The translations under genes were made by a program, and so were the position numbers. A DNA stretch of 64,000 nt from Blasia pusilla. Lineage: Eukaryota; Marchantiophyta; Marchantiopsida; Blasiales. Below, piece after piece: positions 20,828-31,929 of the stretch. The number at the start of each line of letters is the position of its first letter. Positions within the stretch are counted from its first letter, which is position 1. The notes below the pieces were generated by a model that searched no databases, had not been told where the DNA came from, and saw nothing but the letters and a program-made list of their open reading frames with translations. The DNA is taken from assembly GCA_050084515.1 (NCBI GenBank), contig CM114272.1:558001-622000 (forward strand), written 5' to 3'.

Positions 20828-21991
20828 TTAAAGTGCATCTTCCCTATTCATCGTGGTCCAAAACCCATAATCATATTCTCTCTCTATCATGTCACTTAGT
20901 ATTTTGACGTAGGGGAGGAAAAATACAACCCGTCCATCTCTCGACATGAAGGCATTATTTCCCGTAAGACCGAGGGGATGCGGTTTGCTAACCCTGTCCA
21001 TCATTCGAAAAATAATTTTTTCCATTCGAGGAAAAAAAGAGGCCTTAGGGATTTCACATGTCCACCAAACAATGCAAGATATTAGCCTCTCAAAGAGGAA
21101 ATTAGAACTATAGTTCCATCAGGAAATATTCATTCACTGAACTATCATAGTGACAGTGCTAACCTTTTTGCATGAAGGTCGGTGTCCAACATTTTGACTC
21201 ACAACAAGCTTCTTTAGTTCATAATAGCATCGGTAATCACCAGGTTGTGCGAAACAGTTCAGTATTAGGAATGATCCCAAATTTACAAGTCTGAGATTGG
21301 TTAAGATTGATTCACAATCGCTAGAAATTCACATTACCTTCTTACAATAAGAGGGAAAATGGCATTGTCGGATGAACTCCCATTCAAAAGTGGCCTTTTG
21401 ATATACTGAGCCACAACAAAAGGAAGACTCCTCTCTTGTAAGTGATCCAAAATTGTAGCCTCCATTCGGGCCAGACTATCTTCCTACTTACATGTCCACA
21501 GGCCCAAGGCAAAATAATCATTGGCTTCGTGGAGAAAATCTCCACACCGTGGTGTGATGCTAATACTTTTCAAGTTGCCGGAGTTTTGATAAGAAATGGG
21601 AGAAGCACCGCTATGTATAGGGAAATTAGAACTCTCCCCGGGCTCATCAAAGCTTGTACTACAACCTACATAAAGGTCATTCAAACCATCTCTTCTATCC
21701 TCCGTCCCCATCTGTACTCGCCCTTCATCTCCACTCTCGTCTTATAAATATTCTTCACCACGAAGATTTCTTCTTTGACCATTTAAAGAAGAAAGTATGG
21801 CAATGCATCCTTCCTATTCCATCCCTAATTTGAACGTCTTTTGTGGCGATGATTTCCATGTTTTCCTCTCGAGCTAAAGCGATTAGCTTTGCTCTCTCCA
21901 CCGTTGGCCTACACATTCTGTTTCTCTTCACCCCATTTCTTGACTCGAACAAAAATAGTGGATTGAGATCATCCACCTTATGTGGGTACAT
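20828..21991 (-). pseudogene. K1 host gene: middle exons
   Basis: There are three coding stretches on the minus strand. The first (21991-21755) is basic and hydrophilic. The second (21711-21330) reads RRDGLNDLYVGCSTSFDEPG, later MEATILDHLQERSLPFVVAQ, and ends with IVRR followed by a GTAATG splice donor near 21340. The third (21025-20828) includes RDGRVVFFLPYVKILSDMIE. Element K2 has a counterpart of the second stretch at 58819-59013 (DVLNDLNAGRNMSFDGHGEI). I cannot assign a function. The spacing and the splice donor support an intron-containing nuclear gene. Confidence 0.45.
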
Positions 21992-22203
21992 GTTGATATC
22001 AATCTTGGGTTGAATCCGAAATGCAAAAGTCTCTGTAATGCAACCATGCTACGAGTCTGAAACCGGCACTTGTAAGATTGTCCACTTCCTCCTGAGTGCA
22101 ATTGGTACCTGCAGCAATGGGCCAAATTGTGGGGGTATTCCCTAGAGCTCCAATAGATAAGACTTCCGGAAAGTGCACGATTCATTTGGGCAGAAGAAGT
22201 ACT

Positions 22204-22740
22204 TCAATTGATCCCTGGTTCTGGGATTCTACTCTCTTCTTCTCTTGATTTCTTATCTCTTCTGGAAGACTCTTCATCCATATTACCATACTGGACCTCC
22301 ATATTCTTCATCAACTCTGCGACTTTGGGTTGAACAAATACCTTGCTCACTAACTTTATCTTCCTCTTGGGGAGGTCTTCGCACTTTCGGACTCCATTGA
22401 ATAAAGCCCAATCCTTTGTCAAGTTATTCTCTTCCACTTTCCTTTCAAATTCTCCAATCGCATGCTCTAGCCACTTCAACCAAGACTTCTTAAACTTTCC
22501 TTTCAAAACTTGTGGGTCAATGGCGCTATCCAAGTGCGCCTTCAAGTCATCTTTTATGACAAATTGCGAGCCCATCTTCTTGTTCACCTTTGGAGGGATT
22601 GCTGGTGTCCGTGTATCGAGGGGTTCTTCCTCTCTTTCGTCTTCTTGATTGTCGTGAGGGTTGCGATCTTCATGAGGTGGCAACTCCATCTTGTCTTTTA
22701 CCAAAATATAAAAAGATAGGTGATTTAGAAATGATTCCAA
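22204..22740 (-). CDS. K1 host gene: charged, helical exon
   Basis: A 178-codon open frame lies on the minus strand. It is very rich in Glu, Lys and Asp, with VIKDDLKAHLDSAIDPQVLK, WLKWLEHAIGEFERKVEENN and TKDWALFNGVRKCEDLP, and it ends in an acidic SSRRDKKSREEES tail. A likely true start or exon boundary is MELPPHEDRNP at about 22690, because K2 shows the same MEFLPHEDRSP after the same pyrimidine-rich, acceptor-like sequence (59755). The conserved block (KDWALFNG...KRKLVxKVFVxxKVxE) is found in both copies. Function unknown; the helical, charged nature suggests protein interaction. Confidence 0.55.
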   Translation of the reverse strand: MESFLNHLSFYILVKDKMELPPHEDRNPHDNQEDEREEEPLDTRTPAIPPKVNKKMGSQFVIKDDLKAHLDSAIDPQVLKGKFKKSWLKWLEHAIGEFERKVEENNLTKDWALFNGVRKCEDLPKRKIKLVSKVFVQPKVAELMKNMEVQYGNMDEESSRRDKKSREEESRIPEPGIN

Positions 22741-23138
22741 TAATAGTGATACGATGGCACACGATACATCCGCACATCAATCAAGATTCATCATTTACAA
22801 AATTTCATAGTGACACATTCATCTTTTTGAACCAAGTCTCTCATTTCTCATGAAAAATATCTAATCCTCAAACAGGTTTATAGTCATACTACCATTGTTA
22901 TTGGCCTTAATCTCAAATCTACATCGTCTACACCTAATACTTTTGTATTTGCTCTGATATATGCAATAAGAAACTCTAAGCTTTTGCAATCATAGGGACT
23001 TGGAGCTAATGCCTACTTTCGAATCCTTTCCAAATAGGAAATCTGACATTTGCTTGGGTATTCCCGACAAAAAGGTTGTATGTGATATAGTTCAAATTCT
23101 TCACAATCATTCCTAGGGCATAGATTTCAAAGGCCTTG

Positions 23139-23811
23139 CTAAAAAGGGGAGATTTTGAGCCCTATTGTCAACTCCGGTGCTTTATGCCCAACATGATTTT
23201 TTTTTTCATGCTGCCACCATCTATGATGAGATTGTAAGACTTCATTAGTCCACATGGCATTCTCCCAATCTCCAACGCCAATGTATGGGCTAGAGTTGGA
23301 TCCAAAATGGATGAACATGTTTCTAGCATGAAGGTCAGTATGAAAAACCCCACGCTTGTGGATAGTCTTTATGGTACCAAGAAGGGCAACCACAGGCTGG
23401 AAAACATTTGATGCTATTGCGAGACATCTCATCTTTTCCAACTCTCCTAGATTACCCCCGCCGTTCTTCAAGTTATGGCATGCTTGCAACCAATTTTTCA
23501 CGTGTCCAATATGCAAATATGGCACACGGTGGATCCTTGATCAATCTTCCCACCATGAAAACAACACCATGATGTAAAATACTCAGAAACAAATCCTCTC
23601 ACATGATCGACTTTCTAGATCCTGATAAAGATGATTCCTTATATACCTTCATGCAATAGTTCATTTCTTCCCTAAAGCCATGGGTTCCATTTATTTTACA
23701 ACGGTACACAATTCCGTGTAAACCGGTTCCCACAATATTGCTCGGGTCATGTCCTATTACTACATTCTTATAAAAAATCAAAGTTATTGCACATGGAACA
23801 ATCAATGTCAA
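23139..23811 (-). pseudogene. K1 host gene: protein kinase domain
   Basis: An ATP-binding lobe is encoded at 23811-23599, with glycine loop GTGLHGIVYRCK and a likely VAIK lysine in YCMKVYKESS. The C-lobe at 23525-23139 shows HIGHVKNWLQACHNLKNGG, LLGTIKTIHKRGVFHTDLHA with catalytic HTDLHARN, and a DFG-equivalent DWE in VGDWENAMW. It ends with an APE motif (KAPELTIG). The pair of frames is linked by 23526-23598. The catalytic Asp and Asn are present, but the DFG Phe and Gly are replaced (DWE), so activity is uncertain. The paralogous K2 copy at 60077-60910 has DWG. Confidence 0.75.
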
Positions 23812-23859
23812 CCCTAGAGAAGTACCATGTCCCTTGAAAAGACGTTGAGCACTTCTTAA

Positions 23860-24231
23860 CTCTATACAACAATATTCTGCTTTTGATCCTTATATGTCTT
23901 GAGATCGACATACACTCTCTCCAGGTTAACACCTTGTTGGGCATAAAATTTAGTCAACCTATCAGCCTCCGCAATATCCACTTCCTAGTCAAATGCCTTT
24001 GCCACTCTATTGGATATTCTCTGTAATTCCAAGGTGTAGTCATGTAAACCATCAATACCCCTCAAAATCTAGGATCGTTTCTTGTTTGAAGAAATTTGGA
24101 AAACCAGTCTAACCATGCTTTCTTACGGCCATGTTGAAATCATTCCTCCAAGTTGCTCTTTGCTTCTTAGCACTGATGTTGGACTCATTTCGGTTCTCTC
24201 CCGCTCTCGATGACCTGGCCCCACTAGACAT
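23860..24231 (-). pseudogene. K1 host gene: N-terminal region
   Basis: The frame starts at an ATG at 24231 (MSSGARSSRAGENRNESN), then reads ATWRNDFNMAVRK and loses one base relative to K2 before AWLDWFFQ. Beyond that come LRGIDGLHDYTLELQRISNR and GVNLERVYVDLKTYK, all of which have recognisable partners in K2 (61305-60960). This is the segment ahead of the kinase domain, with unknown function. The frameshift and stops indicate K1 is not intact here. Confidence 0.5.
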
Positions 24232-24239
24232 TTTTCTCG

Positions 24240-24620
24240 GATGAAGAAGATAATAATATCTTAAGAAATACAAGGGAAAGAAATGTATTGGTTGAGATAA
24301 AAAAAATACCTAAAAGAGAATGATGGGAGATGCTAAAACAATGGCTCAAAATGTACCAGCGCGTGAATAATGGAAGTTTAGGGTTGGGCTCTCAAAGGGA
24401 ATAGGTAGATATGAGCGTATTTAGACAAGGCTCCTTTATCACATCCACATCCCCAATGTGCTAAGGAGAGCCAATGGAACAAGTTAGAACACTAGAGTCT
24501 ATGAATCAGAAATCTCAAAATCACCAAACAAGTTTAGTGAAACAAGAGATTTCCATACTCACAAACACTCACCTAATGTGGAGTCAATTGGAGTTAGGAT
24601 TAGGCTATCAAAGGGAATAG
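24240..24620. other. Upstream region of K1, shared with K2
   Basis: Words such as 'cacatccccaatgtgctaagga', 'accaaacaagtttagtga' and 'ctcacctaatgtggagtcaattggag' recur, with small changes, at 61500-61700 upstream of K2. The duplicated unit therefore includes the 5' flank. Within this stretch 'caaagggaataggtagatat' occurs twice (about 24395 and 24608). No promoter element could be placed with confidence. Confidence 0.5.
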
Positions 24621-24624
24621 GTAG

Positions 24625-24897
24625 ATATGGGTGGGCCTCGCGGGTCGGCATACGCGACATGCCCCAATTTTTCCGTGACGCGGATCTGACAGAAAAATAG
24701 GGTCCAGGCATGATGCGCACTGGCCGAGAAAGGACGGATTTCTCAGTTTGCATGGGCCCGATGCGGGCCGCGGGCAATGCAGGCTCATGGAGCCCGCACC
24801 TGAGCCCGAATAGAAATGTCCGTCCTTGGGACGAACATATGTCCGCGAACACGGACAAGTCTATGGACATGGAATTTTTCCGCGTGCAACCTTGCAA
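24625..24897 (-). repeat. GC-rich dispersed repeat, copy 1
   Basis: The block is rich in GCCCGC/GCGGGC words. It ends TTTCCGCGTGCAACCTTGC, the reverse complement of the start of copies at 39628, 40754, 41014, 41911 and 43871 (GCAAGGTTGCACGGA). A GTCCGTCC...GGACGAACAT palindromic zone lies near 24818. No coding function seen. Confidence 0.7.
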
Positions 24898-24989
24898 AGA
24901 AGCCTTGATGGGATCTGCAACAAGATAAACTAAGTCTTTAAATTAATCAATCAAATCTTAAGAGAATCATGTTAAAAGATAGGAACATT

Positions 24990-25532
24990 TTGGTTCATCA
25001 CATACCTTCATCACGTGAGTACATAACACCGCTTAAGTCTTTCTTCATGTCAGCCTTTGTAATTGGAAAACACACTCGATGATGCAAATTCTTCAACCTA
25101 TTCTTTCGAACATTCCATTGACATATGTCTATAGGGATATACTTCTTTGATAGCAAATAGCTCCTCTTTGGAATCATCTAAAATGAAGCAAAAGGGCTTC
25201 CATTGAGTTGCATTTATTCCTTGCCCACTTCCTTGTATATTACTATTTGTCCAATCCTTGATTTGGGTCAAGGTCTCCACCAAATCTTAATGTTGATGTC
25301 GTTGTAGGATTGCCCATACCAATGGCAAGAACTTATCAAATCCCAATAGAGTGAATGATTGATATTGTGAACATAAAAAATATTAGGCTCAAAATAGTGT
25401 AATGGTGAAAACAGGCCAAAAGGATGACATAACTTCCCCAGACACGTGGAATGGTTACTTCTTTGATTTCTAATGAGTGATACGAGATAGCCAACTTGGT
25501 TCATCACATACCTTCATCACGTGAGTACATAA
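24990..25532. repeat. Identical 37 bp repeat, two copies
   Basis: The same 37 bp (beginning TTGGTTCATCACATACCTTC) is found at 24990-25026 and 25496-25532. On the minus strand each contains GATGAAG followed by GTATGTGATG, a good splice donor. The right copy ends the MULE exon encoding FLCTHVMK. Confidence 0.85.
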
Positions 25533-26432
25533 GAAACTAACCTCGTAAGTGTTGGTGCCATGTGTGGCATCCATCGATATGGCTCCGCCGTTCCCTAGCT
25601 CTATGAGATTCTGGAGTATCCAAGGTGTTGAAAGTACAAGGAAAAACAACTGGTCCAACTTGGAAACTTCCTCCCTGTAGTATATGACATTCTTAGGATG
25701 CTCTCATACTCGACGTTCAATTGCAGTTGCATCATTAGTTCCATTGTATCCACCTTCTCGTCTTCGCATTGAATACTCAATATGCAAATTATCTTGGGGC
25801 TTTAGCATGGTGTCCTTAACCCACGCATGTTTCTGAGTGGGGTTCTTGCAGATGTGGACACAAATCTACCTCTTGTGCTCTTTCATGATATTGAAAGGGC
25901 TTATATTTACTCAAAAGCAAACGCTCTGTAAAGTCCCTACAATGAGAACTGCGTTTCGGGGCAAAAAGTGCATTTACAATGTCTTCTGTCTTGTCACCAT
26001 GGCATATCTCCCCCCCTTTTCAACATGCTTAATGTACAAGTGCCTTAACATATAGAAACCACGGCGATCTACTGGCATTATGACAACAAAGTGGAATGGA
26101 CATCCACGCCCCTGAGATAGCCCAAGGCGTTTGCTCAAGCTTTTTGGTCTTCTTCCCTTCTCACCTTTGGGATGAATATTAGAGTCAAGGACCTCGTTGG
26201 GCAAAGAGGTCCAAGCCAACTTCCTATAATCATGCAACCCATATGCAGACCAGTATTGAAGGATGACACACTTCTGTCTAGATTTGTAAGACTTAATTTT
26301 TTTGAGATTAGTCTGAAAATATGGTCTGTCTTCTTCACCATTGATAAAGTCATCTACCCTTTTAGCTGGAATCCATGGCTCTTTACAATGACCATACCAA
26401 ATGAGGTGTTCACTTAAAATAGGATCAGGCAA
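25090..26432 (-). pseudogene. Mutator-like (MULE) transposase
   Basis: Minus-strand coding sense begins at 26432 with WYGHCKEPWIPAKRVDDFIN and KSYKSRQKCVILQYWSAYGL. It continues to GCPFHFVVIMPVDRRGFYML and HLYIKHVEKGGRYAMV, an N-terminal zinc-binding-like region. After an intron-like gap, GNGGAISMDATHGTNTYEVS (about 25590) carries the first catalytic Asp of MULE transposases. KPFCFILDDSKEELFAIKEV (25190-25130) carries the second Asp region. Between them the frame is broken near 25440. MULE transposases cut and paste DNA. I found no terminal inverted repeats, and the fragment may equally be a domesticated or degenerate copy. Confidence 0.65.
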
Positions 26433-26439
26433 GGGGTGT

Positions 26440-28190
26440 TGGATGGCATCATAGTCTAATTTACCGAGTATGTAATATATTTCACCATGAAGACAGCCAT
26501 GAATGATATTTTGAATAGCTTGATAAACTAGGACAAAAGAGGATACAAGATGACAGTGAGATTCATGTTAAAAAAAGAAGAAGGGATAAATACCCATAAT
26601 TTCAGCATCTACTTTACTTAGAGTGATCCACAACTCAATTAAATCCTTCCTACAGGCACCAAAGTATAACTCAAATCTGAAAGCATACCTTGCACACAAG
26701 AGAATCTGGTAATGGTGAAAAAGTTGTGTTTGGTTCAATTATGGTGAGTTCTTACAAGATGATAATCGTATGTGTTTGCCATAAAAAATGAATTCGTGAG
26801 TATTCCGGGGTCTGATAAGAGAATAATTTGTACGACCCAAGAGTAAGGTGATTGTGAGTGAAAATGAATAGATTGCAAGTAGATTATGTCATATGTACAA
26901 GGAGAAATATATGTGTTTAAGTAGATCATTTGGAGAAAACTTAGTGCGATCCAAGAGAAACAATTTTCTACATAACTACAACTAAAATTTGAAAGCATAC
27001 CTTACACATAGTAGAATGTTGCAGAAGTGAAAATGTTCGATCCAGGTTAGATCAGGTTGAGGATCTTCATAGAATGTGTGAGCCACAAAACTTCCATCGT
27101 GATCAGAGATGAAGCGGAGGCTCTAAAGATCTAATCCTTACTAATCTTCAATAATCACTATGCAACATGGAAGCTTCAGATTAATCCTTTCTTAATTGGC
27201 TCTTTCATCGCCACTAATTTGCAAGTTCAAGAAGAGTGTTTCAGTTTCCATTAGCCACATATCCATTAAGGCTAATCCATATTCTAAACAACTTCATTTC
27301 AAAATGGGAGGGCGGGAAACCATGATGTCAGTTCCAGGCAGAAAGGGTAGTTCGAAAATGGCACGGATGGAAAATAGTAGAGACAAAAAATAGAATAGAC
27401 TCTAAAATGAGACGGAAGACGTCGGAGGAAATAGAGTGGGAGTGACGGAACAGAATTGAGACGTACGGAACTGTAATGAGACTTGGGATGGAATGATGTC
27501 AAATGAAACCCAAAACATACGGAACCAAAATTGAATATGTTAAATGGAACCCAATACAAAACAAAACCGGAATCCATCATAGAAACATGATATCAATCTT
27601 AGTGGCCATGGACTAAATCCTAGTCTAAGCACCTAGGTTATTGCCGCAATGAGACTTGGGATGGAATAATGTCAAATGAAACCCATCATGGAAACATGAT
27701 ATCAATCTTAGTGGACTAAATCCTAGTTATTGCCGATGGTATCCTTAATTCACTATTCACCACCGGCCTAACCTTAATTCATTTCCAGCCTGAGTGACGA
27801 TAAATACTTCACCTTCTCGAAATATTGTATTATACGGGCGTTCGCTCTACCCTCTCCTTATGACAACCGTTGTGCATACATTAATGTTATGTGGGACCAA
27901 GGTCTAGGTAGTTTTTTCCTGGCAACCTGTAGATATCCAAGATCTTCGACGTACAGTCAAAAAATTCGTTCAAAGTTCCGGTAGGAGGAGTTAGAAAAAA
28001 TTTAAGGCAGCTAATTTTTAATGGTAAATTTCTGAATTTTTTATAATTCAACCAGTTCATTTCTAGGACTTGTGTTTGCAAGCATCCAATTTCCGGCCGC
28101 TTGAAAATCTTCCCGGAAATTTTCTTTTCCGTTTCCAACTCTTCAACTCTCTTTTTCTCTCCATTTTCCACTCTCATTTGCACACCTTCA
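26440..28190. other. Repeat-bearing spacer, no gene recognised
   Basis: Two diverged copies of a ~110 bp segment ('gaaagcataccttgcacaca') begin near 26678 and 26990. Another pair ('gagacttgggatggaat...', 'acatgatatcaatcttagtgg') lies at 27475-27625 and 27648-27725. Short open frames in this stretch resemble nothing known. Confidence 0.6.
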
Positions 28191-28194
28191 ACTT

Positions 28195-28410
28195 GAAATT
28201 CCTTTCACATCCTTGGCAGGATTTGAACCTGACCAAGCCTTCCACCCCTTGGGAGCCAAGGATAATATGCAATTAAAATCTCATTCCTTATAGTGAATTT
28301 CTTTGCATAGGCTGCCCCTATGATCCTTTCACTCTTCTAACATATCCTTGGTAGGATTTGAACGTGGCCAGACCTCCCACCAATTGGAAGCCAAGGATCT
28401 TACCGCTCCA
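28195..28410 (-). repeat. tRNA-derived SINE-like sequences, two copies
   Basis: On the minus strand, GGTTCAAATCC near 28225 matches the tRNA B box (GGTTCGANTCC type). A related CGTTCAAATCC lies near 28350. In the left-hand stretch the B box is preceded by CCTTGGCTCCCAAGGGG; in the right-hand stretch by GGAGCGGTAAGATCCTTGGC, which resembles a tRNA D-arm and A box. No cloverleaf with a clear anticodon forms, so I call tRNA-related retroposon sequence and not a functional tRNA. The right-hand copy overlaps the end of the hAT reading frame. Confidence 0.5.
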
Positions 28411-30592
28411 TAATACTTGAAGCTCCAAGGTATACAAAAGGGTCCCCCCCTCTCTTCCACCACTATCTTCGACATCTGGAATAGATGGACTTGTAGCATT
28501 CTTAACCTCATTTGTTGCTTCTATTGGAGAATCAACAATATACTTCTCAGGGTTCGAATATACATATCTAAAGTTTGCAAAATTTTTCCAAAGTACTATT
28601 GATTCAACCAAGAGATCCTCATAATCAGGTACTAGCCCCTCTAAAGAAATCCTAAGTATAACATCCAAATGTTTTGTCATCAATCTATTATGACTTTTAG
28701 TCTTAATAGTATTCTGAATAGAGAAAGGTCTCTCACAAATAGCTGTACTCACACATTGTACTCTAGCAATATTAGCTAACACAAGTAGGTTATAAAACTT
28801 ACATTGCAAAGATGGACTCCAACTTACCATAGCCCACAAGTCTTGAAAGTTTCGGTCTTTCCACTGAGTTGTGGACATGAGCTTGAATGATTGAAATTCC
28901 TCTTTCACTGCTCCAGGGTTTATAAGAGCAGGCTGCAAATGACCCCTCAGTGGTAGTGCCACTCCAAAATGTGCACATAACTCATCTACCTCCTTACAAC
29001 CCCAACTATTCAGCCCTACTTGCTTTGAAGGCATGTGAAGAGGATTCAATATCCTCATTGCACCAATCAAATTGTTATCTTTAAACCCGTCATGTAAACC
29101 TGCACATCCACTCTCTGAAAAATTCTTTTGAAAGGTTAAAGCAGATTCCAAGTCCTTTCCCGTCCGATCTCTCACCATCTCTATGCTATGGAACTTTCTA
29201 CCCCTTATCTCAGATTGCACGCGCTTCAGATATCCTCCAGAGGAGCCAAAATCAGGCAAAATATGGTACCCTGTATCTTCTGAGAAAGTAAAAGTATTTA
29301 AGGCATGGCTTACCATCAAAAAATTCATTGTAATGGAAGCAATTTCAGAATTCACTATGCTGCCAATAGTACTAACATCTCCAAATTTGTATTGAAAAAC
29401 TTTGCTCAAGTTTGCAAGAATTGAAAAATATCAGCCACAAAATACAATTGGTAGATCATTTGAAATGATCTCAACCTATTGTATAGATTAGTGGCATTAC
29501 CATCATCCTCGGAAGGCAAAATATCCCTGAAATACCTAAGAAAAGATTCCAAAGAATCACACAATGTAGTCACTGCTTGCCAACGGGACAACCAATGAAT
29601 TTTATGACACCTTTTCATAACCCTCTGGGAGTCATTGAGTTTCTCTTGCAATGTTGCAAGAGCACACTTCTTCTTGGAAGATCTCCTAAAGTATCCAGCT
29701 ACAGCATTCAAGATGGAGTCTATATCTGTTGATATCTCCTTGCAAGTTGGTATTTTGGCTGCTGTCAAAGCAGCCAAATTGGTCCTATGTGCTACACAAT
29801 GCACAGAGAGCAGAAAGGGGTTTACCTTCTGCTTCAGTTGAGAGGCTACCCCATTTTGACTTCCAACCATGGTTGAGGCTCCGTCAGAGCCAAAAGCTAC
29901 CATTTTTGTACTCTCAAGCCCTGAATCCTTTATCAACTCCAAAAGAGTAATAGTAATAGCATTGGAGCACTTCTCTGGACATTGCATCAATCCTAGAAAT
30001 GAACTCTGAACCTGGCCCTCTTCTAAGTACGTTACAAATACAACCAAGTGACCTGTTACAGAAATATCCGTTGATTCATCTATCACAATCCCAAAAAAGG
30101 AGACTTGTGCACTTTACTAAGGGTCCTTCTGAGAAGAACTTGGTTGATATGAAAGCACATATCAGCACAACTCTTCTCATCCTGGTACAACTCTCTAGTC
30201 AATGGGGCATTCATAGAACACAACAACTTACACAAATTTGGGAATTTCACAAAAGGAAAGGCTTCCCTTGCAATGAAATATGCAGACTTAAATAAAGTTA
30301 ATAAAGCTACATCACAAGTTCGATTAGTAGTTGCGATGGCCTTGGCCATGGACCTATTCCCTATGTTAGCAGCCCAAGAGAGCTTCATATGCTCATTCGA
30401 TTTGCCATGATGTGTGGAGGCTGAGATCTTACAGTTTATGGCACCAACCCTTGCAAACGAGCTCTTACCCTTTCCCTGTCTGCAAACTTTGCAAAAAATC
30501 CTACCGCTTTCTACATGAAATTCTATCCAATCAAATAGAGAGTACCACATGTCCTTCCATGCATGTCGATTCTTATCGACTATGCTTCCCAA
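28318..30592 (-). pseudogene. hAT-family transposase
   Basis: The transposase is read on the minus strand in three overlapping frames. At 30592-30083 a BED/TTF-like zinc finger region (FCKVCRQGKG...THHGKSNEHMKLSW) is followed by the segment ending SPFLGL. The 30086-29406 frame begins at the hAT catalytic DESTD (MIDESTDISVTGHLVVFVTY) and includes VAFGSDGASTMVG and LLSVHCVAHRTNLAALTAAK. The 29409-28318 frame includes WGCKEVDELCAHFG and the dimerisation region ANIARVQCVSTAICERPFSI with HNRLMTKHLDVILRI. The frames meet at two single-base shifts (about 30084 and 29408). The final ~40 codons come from SINE-like sequence. The element would move by cut and paste. No target duplication or terminal inverted repeat was identified. 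Confidence 0.85.
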
Positions 30593-30599
30593 AGGTCTA

Positions 30600-31570
30600 T
30601 TGGATGTATCTACTGTGACAGTTCGCAGGCAAGAAAACTATGCGAAGCGGGCATAAATCTGCAGCATGTGTTAAAGAAAATATGAGAGTCGTGAGAAGAA
30701 AAGAGGAGTTACGGGTGAGAAAAATATGTGAGGCGGGCAGTGCCAAGCACCACCGCACGCAAGAGTCGCAAAACACAAACTATCACAAAGATGAGCGAAA
30801 AGGAGCTGAGTCGAGAGTCGCTAGACCCAAATTGTCACAAAGAAGAGCGAAAGGTGCCAAAAATGTGAGGAGTCGAGGGCCCAGTAGCTCTCAGCGGCGG
30901 AGTCTACACATTGGATGAGGGCGAAGAGATGAAGTGCGAGACTCTGAGCGTGTTTGACGAGTGACGATTCTTACGAAGAGAAGCCGCCCGCAGGCTGGAG
31001 CAATCCAAGGGCGGAGCCAAAGTCCGAGAGGATGAGTGAGGCGGGAGCAGCGGGAAGCATGAGGCCGTGAGCAAAGGTGCAAAGTTGCAAATTAACGGAT
31101 GAGGCCCGGGAGCTAGGTACCCCCAAATGCCCCAGCAACCCAACTCCCTACAACCCCGACTCCACGAGTCCAATCCCACAAGTCGAGTCTCAACTTTCGA
31201 CTCTCCACTTGCGGCTTGCCCCAAGGCCCCTAACAACAGCCCTGCAACCCTACTATGGAGGGAGGATATGTGTCCAGCCCTCTCATCTAACGATTGCGGT
31301 GGATAGTCCCTTTCCCGGTACTCAAAAGTCCCCCGGGAACATTCCGACGTGCTGAAAATGCTTGCTAGGAGAAAGCCGACCAGTTTGTCCCGGGAACCGG
31401 ATATTTCGGCCATGTTTCCGCCGTGAACAGGGAAATACGGGCAACAAAAACACATGCACGGCCTGTTTCCGAGCGGGACGGCAAGTTAGTCGGGAACCCA
31501 GCCGCTGTTTCGTTTGAGGGGTCGGGAATTCTCATTTTCAACCGGCCAGGTATACTCGTGGCCCGGTTCT
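30600..31570. other. No gene recognised
   Basis: This is moderately GC-rich sequence with several short overlapping open frames on both strands and no recognisable domain. Low-complexity motifs such as 'gagtcgagggcc' and 'cgaaaggagctgag' occur near 30790-30890. Confidence 0.5.
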
Positions 31571-31584
31571 ATGCGTTCATTGTG

Positions 31585-31925
31585 TGGGACTACTTCTGTT
31601 ATGCTGTTCTGGCCAATATCATCTTCAGTTCGACTCGCGAGCGCGGATTCGAGTTGGTGCTCTTGGAACTGTGCGGAGCACTTCTTCAATTGATCTACGA
31701 AGGCCTTAAGTTCTTGACGCCGCGGGTCTGCATATTTTGAAGGCGGTGCAGTACAAATGTTTAAAGACCACCGAGCATATTAGATGCTTGAGCACGGCGA
31801 AAGTAATCATTTTGATCCTTGAATATTTGGATTCCATAACGAAGGCTTCCAATGTTGTTCCTGTCGCATGTGTAGAGTTCTTCATACGGACAGAGGAGAG
31901 CGCCGTGTCTGAACGTTCCGAGTGA
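31585..31925 (+). pseudogene. Partial, opposite-strand copy of the 418-codon orphan gene
   Basis: The plus-strand frames here read RERGFELVLLELCGALLQLI, followed after a shift by YKCLKTTEHIRCLSTAKVII and LDSITKASNVVPVACVEFFI. They match the C-terminal third of the gene at 33679-34935 (CERESKLVLVELELLEALLQ, CYCTVTEQSLCLSRVKLFT, LESIMKACNVVPVSCVESM). A stop at 31738 and the frame change show it is broken. It lies in inverted orientation to the intact gene. Confidence 0.75.
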
Positions 31926-31929
31926 GAGT

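Noticed and set aside
28195-28410. Functional tRNA genes
   Set aside because: The B box is good but no complete cloverleaf or anticodon arm could be drawn. The two copies look like retroposon sequence.
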